This document shows, in pieces, positions 24,261-33,798 of a DNA stretch of 64,000 bases. Source of the DNA: Christensenella sp. UBA4379 (GTDB taxonomy: Bacteria; Bacillota; Clostridia; Christensenellales; Aristaeellaceae); contig DGRV01000085.1 in NCBI GenBank assembly GCA_002391225.1, forward strand, positions 1-64,000, in the 5' to 3' direction. The notes under the pieces were generated by a model. It was not told the DNA's origin. It made no database searches and saw nothing but the letters and a program-made list of their open reading frames with translations. The translations under genes were made by a program, and so were the position numbers. Each line of letters opens with the position of its first letter. The stretch's first letter is position 1.

Positions 24261-25921
24261 AGCAATATCTTCTGCTGACCAAGCTGATGCTGAAAAATAC
24301 CCTGGCCGGCATGAACCCTCTGCGAAACCTCAAAGACAGCGGGAGAAAAGGCAAGACGGCTGTCAAAAGCGTGCTGATGGTCCTGGTCCTTCTGTTCGCC
24401 CTGGGCAGCGTCGTATACCTGGAATATGAAGTGTACGGCGTGCTCAGACAGATGCACCAGGAAGCCCTTCTGCCTGCCATGGCGTTTATTCTGGCCATCG
24501 TCAGTTCTCTGGTGCTCGGGCTTTTTCAAAGCCTTTCTGAGCTGTATCAGGGAAGAGACGTGACCTGGCTGGCGGTACTCCCGGTCAAATCTGGACATAT
24601 CTATGCGGCCAAGCTGACCAATCTTTATTTCAGCGACCTGCTGATCAATATTCCGATCGTCATTCCGGCCGCCGTGCTCTATCTGCTGGACCAGGACGCC
24701 TGGGTGCTGCCGGCGATCAGATTGATCCCCGTATTCCTATTTCTGCCGGCCCTGCCCCTGGCGATCGTGGCGGTTCTGTCCTTCCTGCTGATGAAGCTGA
24801 GCGGCTTTGCAAAGCACCGCGATCAGGCGCTGACCTTCCTGTCCATCGTGTTCATGCTGGGCTACCTGATCTTCTGCAGCTCCATGGGCGCCATGACAGG
24901 GGCGGGAAACGGTTCTCAGGCCATGGCTCAGATGATCACCGAGCCGAACGGACTGCTTCAGAAAATCGCTTCCTTCTTTCCCCCGGCCCGCTGGGCGGCC
25001 CAGGGCTTTACGGAAAGCTTTGGGATGATGACGCTGTTCTGCATGGTGTCCGCGGCAGGCCTGATCCTTTGCTACCTCCTGACCTCGAAAGGTTATCTGG
25101 ATTGCGCGGTCTCTGCCACCGAGCAGACCAAAGCGGCCCCAAAAGGCAATCAGAAGGTATCCGGCAAGGCCGTTTCCCCGTTCCGCGCACTGATGCGGCT
25201 CGAATGGCGGGATCTGCTGCGCACCCAGTCTTATCTGTTGAACGGTGTCCTGGGCTGTCTGATCATGCCGGTTGCGCTGATGATCGGTGTTTTTACCGGG
25301 ATGAGCGGGCAGCAGATCTCCTCAGATGAAGTTTCCACAGGGTTGGCGGAAGCCATCAGACAGTTGGACGCTGGCCTGGTGATTGCGATCATGACGGCCA
25401 TCTTCTTCCTTTGCACCATGGTCAACCAGCTGCCGGCGACAGCCATTTCAAGAGAAGGACGGCGTTATCCTTTTTCCCTGTCTCTGCCCGTAAAACAGAA
25501 GATCCGCTTCTGGGCCAAGCTGTCTGTGAGCATGATGCTGAACCTGATCTCCATGCTGCTGCTGTGCGTACCGGTGCTGCTGGTAGCGCCCGTGCCTGTC
25601 CCCTATGTGCTGGTCGGATTCGTGCTGGCCCTGATGCTCAGCGTGGTCCCTGCGGCGGTCAGCATGACGATTGACGCACGTCATCCAAGGATCAACTGGA
25701 TGACCGAGACCGAGGCAATGAAGAGCAATTTCAACAGCTTCTTCTGCATCATCCTCTGGATCGCATGCGCAGCTGCCGTCGCTCTGATCGCGTTCCTTTT
25801 GTCCAATGTCAGCGCAGCGGCGATGCTGGCCGGCTTGATCCTGAGTGTCGTGCTTCTTTGCATCGGCTCCATCTACCTTTTGAACCGGACTGCGGAAAAG
25901 CTGAATACGCTTCCGGAGTAA
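24257..25921 (+). CDS. ABC-2 type transporter permease
   Basis: The ATG at 24257 overlaps the ATPase stop and follows AAGGAGA; the 554-residue product starts MKQYLLLTKLMLKNTL. About ten to twelve hydrophobic helices can be counted, in two clusters (about 45-330 and 375-545) joined by a hydrophilic loop near 340-365. This large putative permease resembles clostridial ABC-2 permeases of the 500-600 residue class. There are no catalytic motifs. With the upstream ATPase it should form a complete transporter. Expression ends at the strong hairpin at 25937-25994. Confidence 0.85.
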   Translation: MKQYLLLTKLMLKNTLAGMNPLRNLKDSGRKGKTAVKSVLMVLVLLFALGSVVYLEYEVYGVLRQMHQEALLPAMAFILAIVSSLVLGLFQSLSELYQGRDVTWLAVLPVKSGHIYAAKLTNLYFSDLLINIPIVIPAAVLYLLDQDAWVLPAIRLIPVFLFLPALPLAIVAVLSFLLMKLSGFAKHRDQALTFLSIVFMLGYLIFCSSMGAMTGAGNGSQAMAQMITEPNGLLQKIASFFPPARWAAQGFTESFGMMTLFCMVSAAGLILCYLLTSKGYLDCAVSATEQTKAAPKGNQKVSGKAVSPFRALMRLEWRDLLRTQSYLLNGVLGCLIMPVALMIGVFTGMSGQQISSDEVSTGLAEAIRQLDAGLVIAIMTAIFFLCTMVNQLPATAISREGRRYPFSLSLPVKQKIRFWAKLSVSMMLNLISMLLLCVPVLLVAPVPVPYVLVGFVLALMLSVVPAAVSMTIDARHPRINWMTETEAMKSNFNSFFCIILWIACAAAVALIAFLLSNVSAAAMLAGLILSVVLLCIGSIYLLNRTAEKLNTLPE

Positions 25922-25936
25922 TCCACAAAAAACATT

Positions 25937-25994
25937 CGGCCTTCCTGACTGCCGCTTCACGCGTGACGCGACAAATCAGGAAGGCCGTTTTTTT
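25937..25994. terminator. Bidirectional intrinsic terminator between the ABC-2 permease and ftsK
   Basis: A 12-base stem CGGCCTTCCTGA (25937-25948) / TCAGGAAGGCCG (25976-25987) is followed by seven T on the plus strand. On the minus strand it is followed, after a few bases, by TTTTTT. The long loop contains the palindrome TCACGCGTGA. Confidence 0.88.
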
Positions 25995-26008
25995 CTCTTT
26001 TATGCACT

Positions 26009-29000
26009 TCAGGAGGCTTCGTTTTCTTCCAACCAGGCCTGATACTGCTCCCTGGTCATCAGCACTTTTCTGGGCTTGCTGCCCTCCGATTCGGAGATGA
26101 TACCCAGCTTGGTCATTTCATCTACCAGGCGGCCAGCGCGGGCGTATCCAATGCGCAGTCTGCGCTGGAGCATGCTGATGGAGGTCTGTCCGTCTTCCAC
26201 TGCCATACGGACGGCGTTGGAAAGAAGGTCATTGAATTCCCCTTCGTTGCCGTCTGAAACCGGCTCGTCACCAGAACTGTGGGAGCCGCTGCCGCTGTCT
26301 TGGGCGCTGTCCATCTGGTTCTGAATGTCCGTGTTGTAGTCCGCCGGATAGCGAGCGATGATGTTTTCCGTAATGCGGGCCACTTCCTCGTCGGATACGA
26401 AGCAGCCCTGAACGCGAGTCGGCTTGGACGCGCCGGTCGGCTGATAGAGCATATCGCCCCTTCCCATCAGCTTTTCCGCGCCGTTTACGTCGATGATGGT
26501 CCGGCTGTCCACGCCGCTGGAAACGGTAAAGGCGATGCGGCTCGGGATGTTATTCTTGATGACGCCGGTGATAACGTCCACCGAAGGACGCTGAGTGGCC
26601 AGCACCATGTAGATGCCCGCGGCCCGGGCCAGGGCGGCAAGACGGCGGACGCTTTCTTCCACGTCTTTTCGGCAGACTTCCATCAGGTCAGCCATTTCGT
26701 CGATGATGACCACGATATTGGGCAGCTTTTTCTCCCTGGAGACCTTTTTGTTGTAGCCGTCCAGATTCCGCACACCCAGGGAGCTGAACTTTCCGTAACG
26801 GTCAAACATTTCGTTGACCACCCAGTTCAGCGCGCTGGAGGCCTTCTTCGGATCGCTGATCACCGGGATCAACAGATGAGGAATGCCGTTGTACACCTGC
26901 AGTTCTACCTGCTTGGGGTCCACCATGATCAGCCGGACATCTTCGGGCGAGGTACGGTACAAAAGACTGCAGACGATGGAGTTGATGCAGACGGATTTAC
27001 CGCTGCCCGTTGCGCCCGCGATCAGCAGGTGCGGCATGCGGGAAAGGTCGCACAGAATCGGCTTTCCGGCGATGTCCTTGCCCAGGGCGACCACCAGCGG
27101 GGATTTGACGTTATGCATGTCCTCGCTGTCCAGCACCTCGCGCAGCGTAACAGAGCTTACCTTGCTGTTGGGCACTTCGATACCGATATAGCTCGTCCCG
27201 GGGATCGGCGCTTCGATGCGCAGACGGTCCGAACCCATCTCCAGCGCGATATTGTCCAGCACCCCGACCACCTGTTTTACCTTGATTCCCTCGGCGATCT
27301 TCAGAGCGAACCTTGTGATGGCCGGCCCGTGGGTGATTTCGCAAACCTTGGTCTGGATATTGAAGGTGGACAGCGTCCTTTCGATCTGCTGGGCGCGGCG
27401 TTCGTCTTCCTGCGTGGATTCGGCCCGGTTGATCAGCTTTGGCTCCGAAAGGAAATTGATGGGCGGCGGCGTATAAGGCTGAGAAGAAAACGGATTGGGC
27501 CGGATGGCCGGCTGGGGCTTTGGGGTATCATCCAGACGGGCGGCCTCTCTGCCGTTTTGGGTGCTTTGATCCTTCGTCCTGGTGGGCGTGATCTGCACCG
27601 GGCGGTCCATCTGCACCGCCGGATCGGTCGTCACGACCTGAGGCCTTTCAGCAGGAGTTTCCTTGATCTTGACCGGCTGACTGCTGAAGAGCCCGCGGGA
27701 CACCTTTTCCAGCTGTTTCTGCCATTCGGAAAGTTCTTTTTTCTCCTGCGCGGTCTCAGATTTCGCTGGGGCCGGCTTCGGAACCGGCTCAGTCACTGGC
27801 TCGGAAGACGGCGTGCTTGCCCTGGAAGAAGAAGCTTCAGCGTGTTTGGACTGCGCCTTTCCCCCTTCTTTCCGTGCGCTTCTGTTGGGCGGCATAAAGT
27901 CCTGCTCCGTCATGGGAACGGTTTCGGGGGCCTGATCTTCCAAGGCTTGTGCCGGTTCTTCAGAATACTCTAGAGGAACCGCCGCGGCGGGAACGGCTGT
28001 CCGTTCATCGAACGCAGGGCGGAAGGAAGCCTGTGTGCTTCCGTCGTCCAACTCCGTTTGTGCAGCTTTTTTGCTCTCGCTTCTTGTGGAAGAGCGCTTC
28101 TTTTCCTTCTGTTTGGGGTGGAGAACAAACTCTTCGTTATAGAGGTTGTTGCCGTCTCCTACCGGGACAAAATGGGATTCGCCGCTATAGGGAGCAGCGC
28201 CGGCACGTTCGTCCATGGAATATGGTATGTTCTGATCCGCTGGGCCAGCAAACGGCGAATTGCCTGCATAAGCCTGGCTGCTTTCGTCATAGGTATCGAA
28301 GGTATATTCCGCTCCGGCCGGCTGCGCGGGCGTATCCATGGAAACCTGCGGTTTTCTCGCGCCCTGTTCCTGGTATCTGGTATGTTTTTCGGCGCGCTCT
28401 GTGTGCTTTTTCTCCAGCCAGTCCGATCCGCCGCGGATCATCGCGCCGACCCGGATTCTCAGAGCAGCCAGACAGCTTCCGACGGCAATCACCAGCAGGA
28501 CGATGATGCCGAGCGTATTTCCAAACAGCCGAAACGCTGGGAAAGCCAGTAGCATGCTCAGGGCTCCGCCTCCGCAGTAAGGGGTTTTTCCGTTGACGCC
28601 CCATTCGTAAATCTGGCCGATGTACCCTTCAAAAGAGCCGGGGCTCTGCCCCAGCCGCTGTTCCGCGTTGTAGGAACGGATATAGCTCATCAGCGGACCG
28701 ATGCCGTTGACATAGGTCATCATGGTCATCAGGGCCAGCACGCACAGATACAGCACCCAGGAAAAAAGAATGGACCGTTTGTTGACCGAGTGATAGCAGC
28801 TCAGCATCATGGCCCCACCGGTCCAGATGATCAGGAAGGGCAGCGGCCAGGGAAAACTGCCGGCTAGGCCGAAGATTCTTTCCCGGATCAGACGGAAAGC
28901 GATGCCGCCGTCCACGGAAAACAGAGAAGCCAGCGCCGCCGCGCCAAGAACGATCAGGAGAATCCCCAGAATATATCGGATCAGGGCATCCTGCGCCGTG

Positions 29001-29050
29001 GTGCGCGTGATGACCGCCTGCTTTTTTCTCTGTTTGACTGCCGCACTCAT
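26009..29050 (-). CDS. ftsK: DNA translocase FtsK/SpoIIIE
   Basis: The 1013-residue protein has an N-terminal membrane domain with about four helices (20-200), then a low-complexity linker of about 300 residues rich in Pro, Glu, Ser and Gln. The alpha domain (about 540-640) comes next, and then the RecA-like motor with GATGSGKSV, DPKQVELQVYNGIPHLL and Walker B VVIIDEMADLM. It ends with a winged-helix gamma domain (about 950-1000, SISMLQRRLRIGYARAGRL) that reads KOPS-like sequences. It pumps chromosome ends through the septum at division or sporulation; which of the two cannot be told. The linker is unusually long for Firmicutes SpoIIIE. The ATG lies 13 bases after GGAGG. Confidence 0.94.
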   Translation of the reverse strand: MSAAVKQRKKQAVITRTTAQDALIRYILGILLIVLGAAALASLFSVDGGIAFRLIRERIFGLAGSFPWPLPFLIIWTGGAMMLSCYHSVNKRSILFSWVLYLCVLALMTMMTYVNGIGPLMSYIRSYNAEQRLGQSPGSFEGYIGQIYEWGVNGKTPYCGGGALSMLLAFPAFRLFGNTLGIIVLLVIAVGSCLAALRIRVGAMIRGGSDWLEKKHTERAEKHTRYQEQGARKPQVSMDTPAQPAGAEYTFDTYDESSQAYAGNSPFAGPADQNIPYSMDERAGAAPYSGESHFVPVGDGNNLYNEEFVLHPKQKEKKRSSTRSESKKAAQTELDDGSTQASFRPAFDERTAVPAAAVPLEYSEEPAQALEDQAPETVPMTEQDFMPPNRSARKEGGKAQSKHAEASSSRASTPSSEPVTEPVPKPAPAKSETAQEKKELSEWQKQLEKVSRGLFSSQPVKIKETPAERPQVVTTDPAVQMDRPVQITPTRTKDQSTQNGREAARLDDTPKPQPAIRPNPFSSQPYTPPPINFLSEPKLINRAESTQEDERRAQQIERTLSTFNIQTKVCEITHGPAITRFALKIAEGIKVKQVVGVLDNIALEMGSDRLRIEAPIPGTSYIGIEVPNSKVSSVTLREVLDSEDMHNVKSPLVVALGKDIAGKPILCDLSRMPHLLIAGATGSGKSVCINSIVCSLLYRTSPEDVRLIMVDPKQVELQVYNGIPHLLIPVISDPKKASSALNWVVNEMFDRYGKFSSLGVRNLDGYNKKVSREKKLPNIVVIIDEMADLMEVCRKDVEESVRRLAALARAAGIYMVLATQRPSVDVITGVIKNNIPSRIAFTVSSGVDSRTIIDVNGAEKLMGRGDMLYQPTGASKPTRVQGCFVSDEEVARITENIIARYPADYNTDIQNQMDSAQDSGSGSHSSGDEPVSDGNEGEFNDLLSNAVRMAVEDGQTSISMLQRRLRIGYARAGRLVDEMTKLGIISESEGSKPRKVLMTREQYQAWLEENEAS

Positions 29051-29113
29051 TTCTTGTTCATATCCTCCAAAACCGGAATCGTCTGAGCCGTCCCGGGTTT
29101 AGTAACAACAATT

Positions 29114-29142
29114 ATTATAAATCTTTTTCTTTTTTTGGTCAA
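29114..29142 (-). promoter_or_regulatory. Promoter of ftsK
   Basis: On the minus strand, TTGACC (29137-29142) and TATAAT (29114-29119) are 17 bases apart. Directly upstream is GTTACGTTTTTGTTAC (29146-29161), a direct repeat of GTTAC. Confidence 0.75.
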
Positions 29143-29209
29143 GTGTGTTACGTTTTTGTTACATCGGTTTGAATCAATATTTCCTCCACGTTTCAGAAGG
29201 ATAATTTAC

Positions 29210-29238
29210 TTGTGAAAGCCCTGTAAATGCGTTATAAT
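29210..29238 (+). promoter_or_regulatory. Promoter of the beta-propeller/glpK operon
   Basis: TTGTGA (29210-29215) and TATAAT (29233-29238) are 17 bases apart. Transcription would start about 25 bases before the ribosome binding site of the propeller gene. It is divergent from the ftsK promoter. Confidence 0.7.
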
Positions 29239-29274
29239 CAGGAAGTATTGTGATTTCTTGCAAGGGGGTTGCTT

Positions 29275-32235
29275 ATGAGCAATTATGGAGATACAGACAA
29301 CGGCGCAGCCCGTCGTCAGGGAAGGAATCGCCGGATGGATCGTTATATGGAACAGGAGGCTGCGCCCCGACAAAACCGGGAGGTTCCGCAGGCGGATCCT
29401 TATGCCCGACCTGAGTCTAACCAAGCTTCCCAAAACCGTTCCAACAAAAACGTTTATGACGGATACGAAAGGCCGGACGAAAATTATCTGAAATCAGACG
29501 AAGCCCTGCTTTCCCGCCGCAGCCGTTCTTTCACCCGGTCTGCTCAGAATTCTGACGAAGTGCAGACACGCATGACTCAGACTGGGTATCAGCAGACTGT
29601 CCGGCAGCAGCAGCGGCCGGCCTATCAGTCCCCCTATTCGGCCAGGGCAACCCGTCCGGCGGCAGAAGAAACGCAGCCCTCCGAGCAGGACCGCATGTAT
29701 CAGCGTCCCGCCGGCAGAACCAACAAGCGCCCGAGCGTCAATACCGCTACTCCGGCCAGGGTCCGTCCTGTGCACGAAGAAGAGGAAGAACTGGAAGAAG
29801 AGCAGGAGGGCGGCCTCTCCGGTACGGTGAAGATCGTCCTGGCGGTTGTTTTGGTCCTGGTATTGTTCTGCGCCGGAATTTATTTTTTCCTGCCGGAAGG
29901 AAACAGCGGCGTCATCGGCGGCTTAAATCAGATTAAATCCGGCATCACCGGCGTGGTCAACCGGGTCGGCGGCCTGATCCGCCCGACAGAAACCCCGGCC
30001 CAGGTGCTTTCGTTCAGCTGCGCCAATCCCACCGGCCAGATCGGAGAAACCTGCAAATTCAACATGACCACCACCCAGAACGTGACCAGCGTCGGCCTGT
30101 GCGACCAGAACGGCGACCGGATCACCAGTTCTGTCACCTATGCGAACGACCTGAGCGACAACGGCCGTGTATGGGAGCTGAGCGTTACCTTCAGCCAGCC
30201 CTATGATAGCCTGGTGTTTGCGTCCATCCAGCAGGGCAACAATGTCTGGATCACCTCGAACCAGTCCGTGCAGGTGGCCTATCAGGCTGCCTCTTCTTCT
30301 GCTTCCGCTTCCGCGGGTACTGCCGAAGAGCCGGTCATCATCCAGCAGCTGAGTGTAGAGGAACCGCTGGGCACAGACCTCCCGGAAGAAATGGTTTCCG
30401 AGCAGCAGACGGAAGAGCCTTTTACAGATCAGGTTCCTGAACAGGTTGCGGCCGCTGCTACCGTATATGTGGTTTCCGCTCAGACCACCGGCCCGGCGCA
30501 GCCCAGTGAAGCACCGACGGAACAGACCGGCGTATTCGTTTTCTCCGCCGCCACGCCTCTGCCGGAAGACCCCGATGCGCCGAGTACCGATACGCCGGTT
30601 CAGACAAAAGAACCTGTGCAAGCGACGAAGGAACCCGTCGTCACTGCTACGCCCGCTCCGGCCAAACCTACGGCAGAGCCGGTTCCGACCATTACCCCGA
30701 TGCCCCAGCTGACGGCTGAGGCTTCCGCATCGCTGCAGACGATCAATTCCGTCTACATCGGTGGAAAGCAGCAGAGAAACTATACCCGCGATCGAGCCAT
30801 CATGGCCCTGAACCCGGATCAGTACAGCTACTGGGCCGGCGGCGTATTTACCTTCCGCGGAGATAATTTCCGCCGGAACGCCGCTTTTGGCACCGCGGAA
30901 ATCGCGGAAGACGAAATGTCCATCCTCTGGTCCAAGGAGATGGGCTCTATCAAAACCTCCAGCGGCACGCTGTACGGCATGGGCTGGACCGGCCAGCCGG
31001 CCATCATCAAATGGGCCGGCGACGTCCGGAACATGATGAACATCTACCCGGAGAAAAAGGAAACCTCCGGCCTGCGCGAGGTGATTTTCGCTTCCCAGGA
31101 CGGCAATGTGTATTTTGTCGACCTCAAGGACGGCACAGATACCAGAGATCCGATTGCCATCGGTTATCCGCTGAAAGGCAGCGTCTCCGTTTACACTCAG
31201 GCTGCCCCGCTGATTTCCTTCGGTCAGGGCGTATCCAAGCTTGCCGGCGGAAAGACCGGTGCGATCGGCCATTACCTGTATAACCTCTTAGACGGCAGCC
31301 GCGTCATGTTCTTAAACGGCCGCCAGTCCAACGATCAGAAGCAGTATACCACCAACGGCGCTTTCGACGGCACCTCCCTCATGATTCAGGACCCGACCTA
31401 TTCCAAGGCGGGCGATATGATCATCGCCGGCGAAAACGGTCTGCTCTATACCGTCCACATCAACACCAGCTGGACGGAGGAAGCGCTGGATATTTCCGTG
31501 GACGATCCCGTCTATCTGATGAGCAAGGCGAAAAAGTCGGAGGACAACCGCGTCGGCATTGAGAGCAGCGTCGCCATGTACAACCAGTATGTCTTTATGG
31601 CAGACAGCTACGGTGCGCTTCGCTGCGTAGATACCAACAGCATGACGACCGTCTGGGCTGTCGATCTGGGAGACAACACCGACGCGGCGATCGCTTTGGA
31701 CTTTGACGAAAACGGCAAGCTCTGGCTCTATACTGGCAACACCAACGCCTACCGTCTGGTCAAAAAAGACGTGTCGATCCGCCGCATCAACGCGATGACC
31801 GGCGAAATCGACTGGACCTACGGTGTCTCCTGTGTCCACGACAAAACCGAAATGTCTGGCTGCAAGGCAAGCCCGGTGATCGGCCAGCATTCGATCGACC
31901 ACCTGGTCATCTTTACCGTCAACCAGCTGACGGAGGGCGGCAGCAAAATCGTCGCCCTGGAAAAGGCAACCGGGAACGTCATCTGGGACTACAAGTTCAG
32001 CGCGGAGGCCGTTTCCTCCCCTGTCGCCGTTTATAACCAGGCGGGCGACGCCTTCATCATTCAGGCGGATCAGAGCGGCGTTCTCCATATGTTCGAGGCC
32101 AGAAGCGGCGTACATCTTTCCCAGCTGGATCTGGGCGGAGAGATTCTAGGCTCCCCCGCCGTGTACCGGGACATTCTGGTCATCGGCACCTGCTCCAGGG
32201 ACAACGCCAAGCTGTACGGCATTCAGCTTAAATAA
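29275..32235 (+). CDS. Membrane-anchored PQQ-like beta-propeller protein
   Basis: The ATG at 29275 follows AAGGGGG by 7 bases; the product has 986 residues. The N-terminal 180 residues are polar and rich in Gln, Arg and Pro and are probably cytoplasmic. One transmembrane helix follows (about residues 184-206, VKIVLAVVLVLVLFCAGIYF). Outside the cell come a small beta domain (about 240-340), a Pro/Thr/Glu-rich spacer (about 360-480) and a beta-propeller (about 520-985). Blade motifs include VYFVDLKDGT, LRCVDTNSMTTVWAV and IVALEKATGNVIWDY. There is no cofactor motif, so it is likely a structural or binding propeller like BamB rather than a dehydrogenase. glpK follows after 23 bases. The ligand or partner is unknown. 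Confidence 0.82.
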   Translation: MSNYGDTDNGAARRQGRNRRMDRYMEQEAAPRQNREVPQADPYARPESNQASQNRSNKNVYDGYERPDENYLKSDEALLSRRSRSFTRSAQNSDEVQTRMTQTGYQQTVRQQQRPAYQSPYSARATRPAAEETQPSEQDRMYQRPAGRTNKRPSVNTATPARVRPVHEEEEELEEEQEGGLSGTVKIVLAVVLVLVLFCAGIYFFLPEGNSGVIGGLNQIKSGITGVVNRVGGLIRPTETPAQVLSFSCANPTGQIGETCKFNMTTTQNVTSVGLCDQNGDRITSSVTYANDLSDNGRVWELSVTFSQPYDSLVFASIQQGNNVWITSNQSVQVAYQAASSSASASAGTAEEPVIIQQLSVEEPLGTDLPEEMVSEQQTEEPFTDQVPEQVAAAATVYVVSAQTTGPAQPSEAPTEQTGVFVFSAATPLPEDPDAPSTDTPVQTKEPVQATKEPVVTATPAPAKPTAEPVPTITPMPQLTAEASASLQTINSVYIGGKQQRNYTRDRAIMALNPDQYSYWAGGVFTFRGDNFRRNAAFGTAEIAEDEMSILWSKEMGSIKTSSGTLYGMGWTGQPAIIKWAGDVRNMMNIYPEKKETSGLREVIFASQDGNVYFVDLKDGTDTRDPIAIGYPLKGSVSVYTQAAPLISFGQGVSKLAGGKTGAIGHYLYNLLDGSRVMFLNGRQSNDQKQYTTNGAFDGTSLMIQDPTYSKAGDMIIAGENGLLYTVHINTSWTEEALDISVDDPVYLMSKAKKSEDNRVGIESSVAMYNQYVFMADSYGALRCVDTNSMTTVWAVDLGDNTDAAIALDFDENGKLWLYTGNTNAYRLVKKDVSIRRINAMTGEIDWTYGVSCVHDKTEMSGCKASPVIGQHSIDHLVIFTVNQLTEGGSKIVALEKATGNVIWDYKFSAEAVSSPVAVYNQAGDAFIIQADQSGVLHMFEARSGVHLSQLDLGGEILGSPAVYRDILVIGTCSRDNAKLYGIQLK

Positions 32236-32258
32236 GCATCAAATTGGAGGAAATGACC

Positions 32259-33779
32259 ATGATGAATCAGCGTTATCTGGTTGCACTGGATCAGGGCACG
32301 ACCAGTTCCCGGGCCGTGCTGTTTACCATGGAAGGGCAGATCATCGCCTCCTCCGCATATGAATTCAAGCAGTATTATCCCCAGCCCGGCTGGGTGGAGC
32401 ACGATCCGGCGGATATTTTATCCACCCAGATCGAAGCGCTGCGCTCCGTGCTGCGTCAAACCGGGATCTCCCCCGCCGAAATCGCTGCCATTGGGATTAC
32501 CAACCAGCGGGAAACCACCATCCTTTGGGACAGGCAGACGGGTCAGCCCGTCTATCACGCCATCGTCTGGCAGTGCCGTCGCACCGCCCCGATGGTGGAG
32601 CAGATCGAAAAAGACGGCGCTTCCGGCCTGATCCGCGAAAAAACCGGCCTGAAGCCGGACGCTTACTTTTCCGCCACGAAGATCCGCTGGATTTTAGATG
32701 AATGCGGGCTGCAGGAAAAAGCGGAAAACGGCGATCTCTGCTTCGGCACGGTGGACAGCTACCTTTGCTGGCACCTGATTCAGGGGCACCCGCATGTGAC
32801 GGATGCCACCAACGCCTCCCGGACCATGCTGTTCAACATCCGTACCCAGGAATGGGACGACGAGCTGCTCAAGCTGTTCAGAATCCCCCGTGCTCTTCTT
32901 CCTCAGGTGATCGACAGCGCCCAGTACATCGGCAATCTGAACCCGGATATCCTCGGTACGCCGATCCCGGTGACAGCGATCGCCGGCGATCAGCACGCGG
33001 CCCTGTTTGGCCAGGCCTGCTTTGAAAAAGGCATGGTGAAAAACACCTACGGGACCGGCTGCTTCATGCTGATGAACATTGGAAACGAATGTCAGCTGTC
33101 CCAGCACGGCCTGATCACCACCACCGCCTGGCGGCTCAACGGCGTCCCCACCTATGCCCTGGAAGGCAGCGTGTTCATCGGCGGCGCTGCGATTCAGTGG
33201 CTCAGGGACGAGATGAAGCTGGTGCAGAAGGCGGCTGATTCAGAGGGAATCGCCAAAGACATCGACGGTAACAGCGGCGTTTACCTGGTGCCTGCTTTTA
33301 CAGGCCTGGGTGCGCCTTATTGGGATATGTACGCCAGGGGCATCCTGGTAGGGCTGACGCGCGGCACAGGCGCTCATCATACCGTCCGGGCGGCGCTTGA
33401 GTCCATCGCCTATCAGTCGGCCGATCTGCTGACAGCCATGGCCAGCGACTATGGATCTGCTCCATCTGCCCTGCGTGTGGACGGCGGGGCCAGCGCGAAC
33501 CGCTTCCTGATGCAGTTCCAGGCGGACATTATGAACCTGCAGGTGCAGCGTCCCGCAGTCCTGGAAACCACCGCCCTTGGCGCAGCCCTGCTGGCGGGCC
33601 TCGGCGCGCGGCTCTTTTCCACGCTCCAGGAGACCGCGGCGGGATGGCATATTCAGGATACTTTCTCCCCCGTAATGCCGGAAAAGGAACGTGCGCGCCT
33701 GCTGCGCGGCTGGAACCGGGCGATCCGGACGGCCGAATTCTGGAGCAGCCTGGCCAAGGAAGAGGAGCAGGAAATTTGA
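32259..33779 (+). CDS. glpK: Glycerol kinase
   Basis: With the ATG at 32259 (GGAGGA 7 bases upstream) the protein has 506 residues, the normal GlpK length. It opens YLVALDQGTTSSRAVLF, the phosphate-binding loop of the FGGY kinase family. It has GITNQRETTILWDR and later YGTGCFMLMN and LRVDGGASANRFLMQ, all GlpK signatures. It makes glycerol-3-phosphate from glycerol and ATP for lipid synthesis or catabolism. There is no glycerol facilitator or GlpD nearby. It is co-transcribed with the propeller gene upstream and the L,D-transpeptidase downstream, so its presence in an envelope operon may serve lipid or teichoic acid precursors. Confidence 0.94.
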   Translation: MMNQRYLVALDQGTTSSRAVLFTMEGQIIASSAYEFKQYYPQPGWVEHDPADILSTQIEALRSVLRQTGISPAEIAAIGITNQRETTILWDRQTGQPVYHAIVWQCRRTAPMVEQIEKDGASGLIREKTGLKPDAYFSATKIRWILDECGLQEKAENGDLCFGTVDSYLCWHLIQGHPHVTDATNASRTMLFNIRTQEWDDELLKLFRIPRALLPQVIDSAQYIGNLNPDILGTPIPVTAIAGDQHAALFGQACFEKGMVKNTYGTGCFMLMNIGNECQLSQHGLITTTAWRLNGVPTYALEGSVFIGGAAIQWLRDEMKLVQKAADSEGIAKDIDGNSGVYLVPAFTGLGAPYWDMYARGILVGLTRGTGAHHTVRAALESIAYQSADLLTAMASDYGSAPSALRVDGGASANRFLMQFQADIMNLQVQRPAVLETTALGAALLAGLGARLFSTLQETAAGWHIQDTFSPVMPEKERARLLRGWNRAIRTAEFWSSLAKEEEQEI

Positions 33780-33798
33780 CGGAAGGAGGGCCGCTTGC

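Noticed and set aside
26279..27973. Open frame of 564 codons opposite ftsK
   Set aside because: It has no motifs and its composition follows the complementary strand of a well supported ftsK.
29050..29066. Possible four-codon leader peptide (MNKK) overlapping the ftsK start
   Set aside because: The ribosome binding site would be only 2-3 bases from its ATG, too close to be convincing; it is probably chance.
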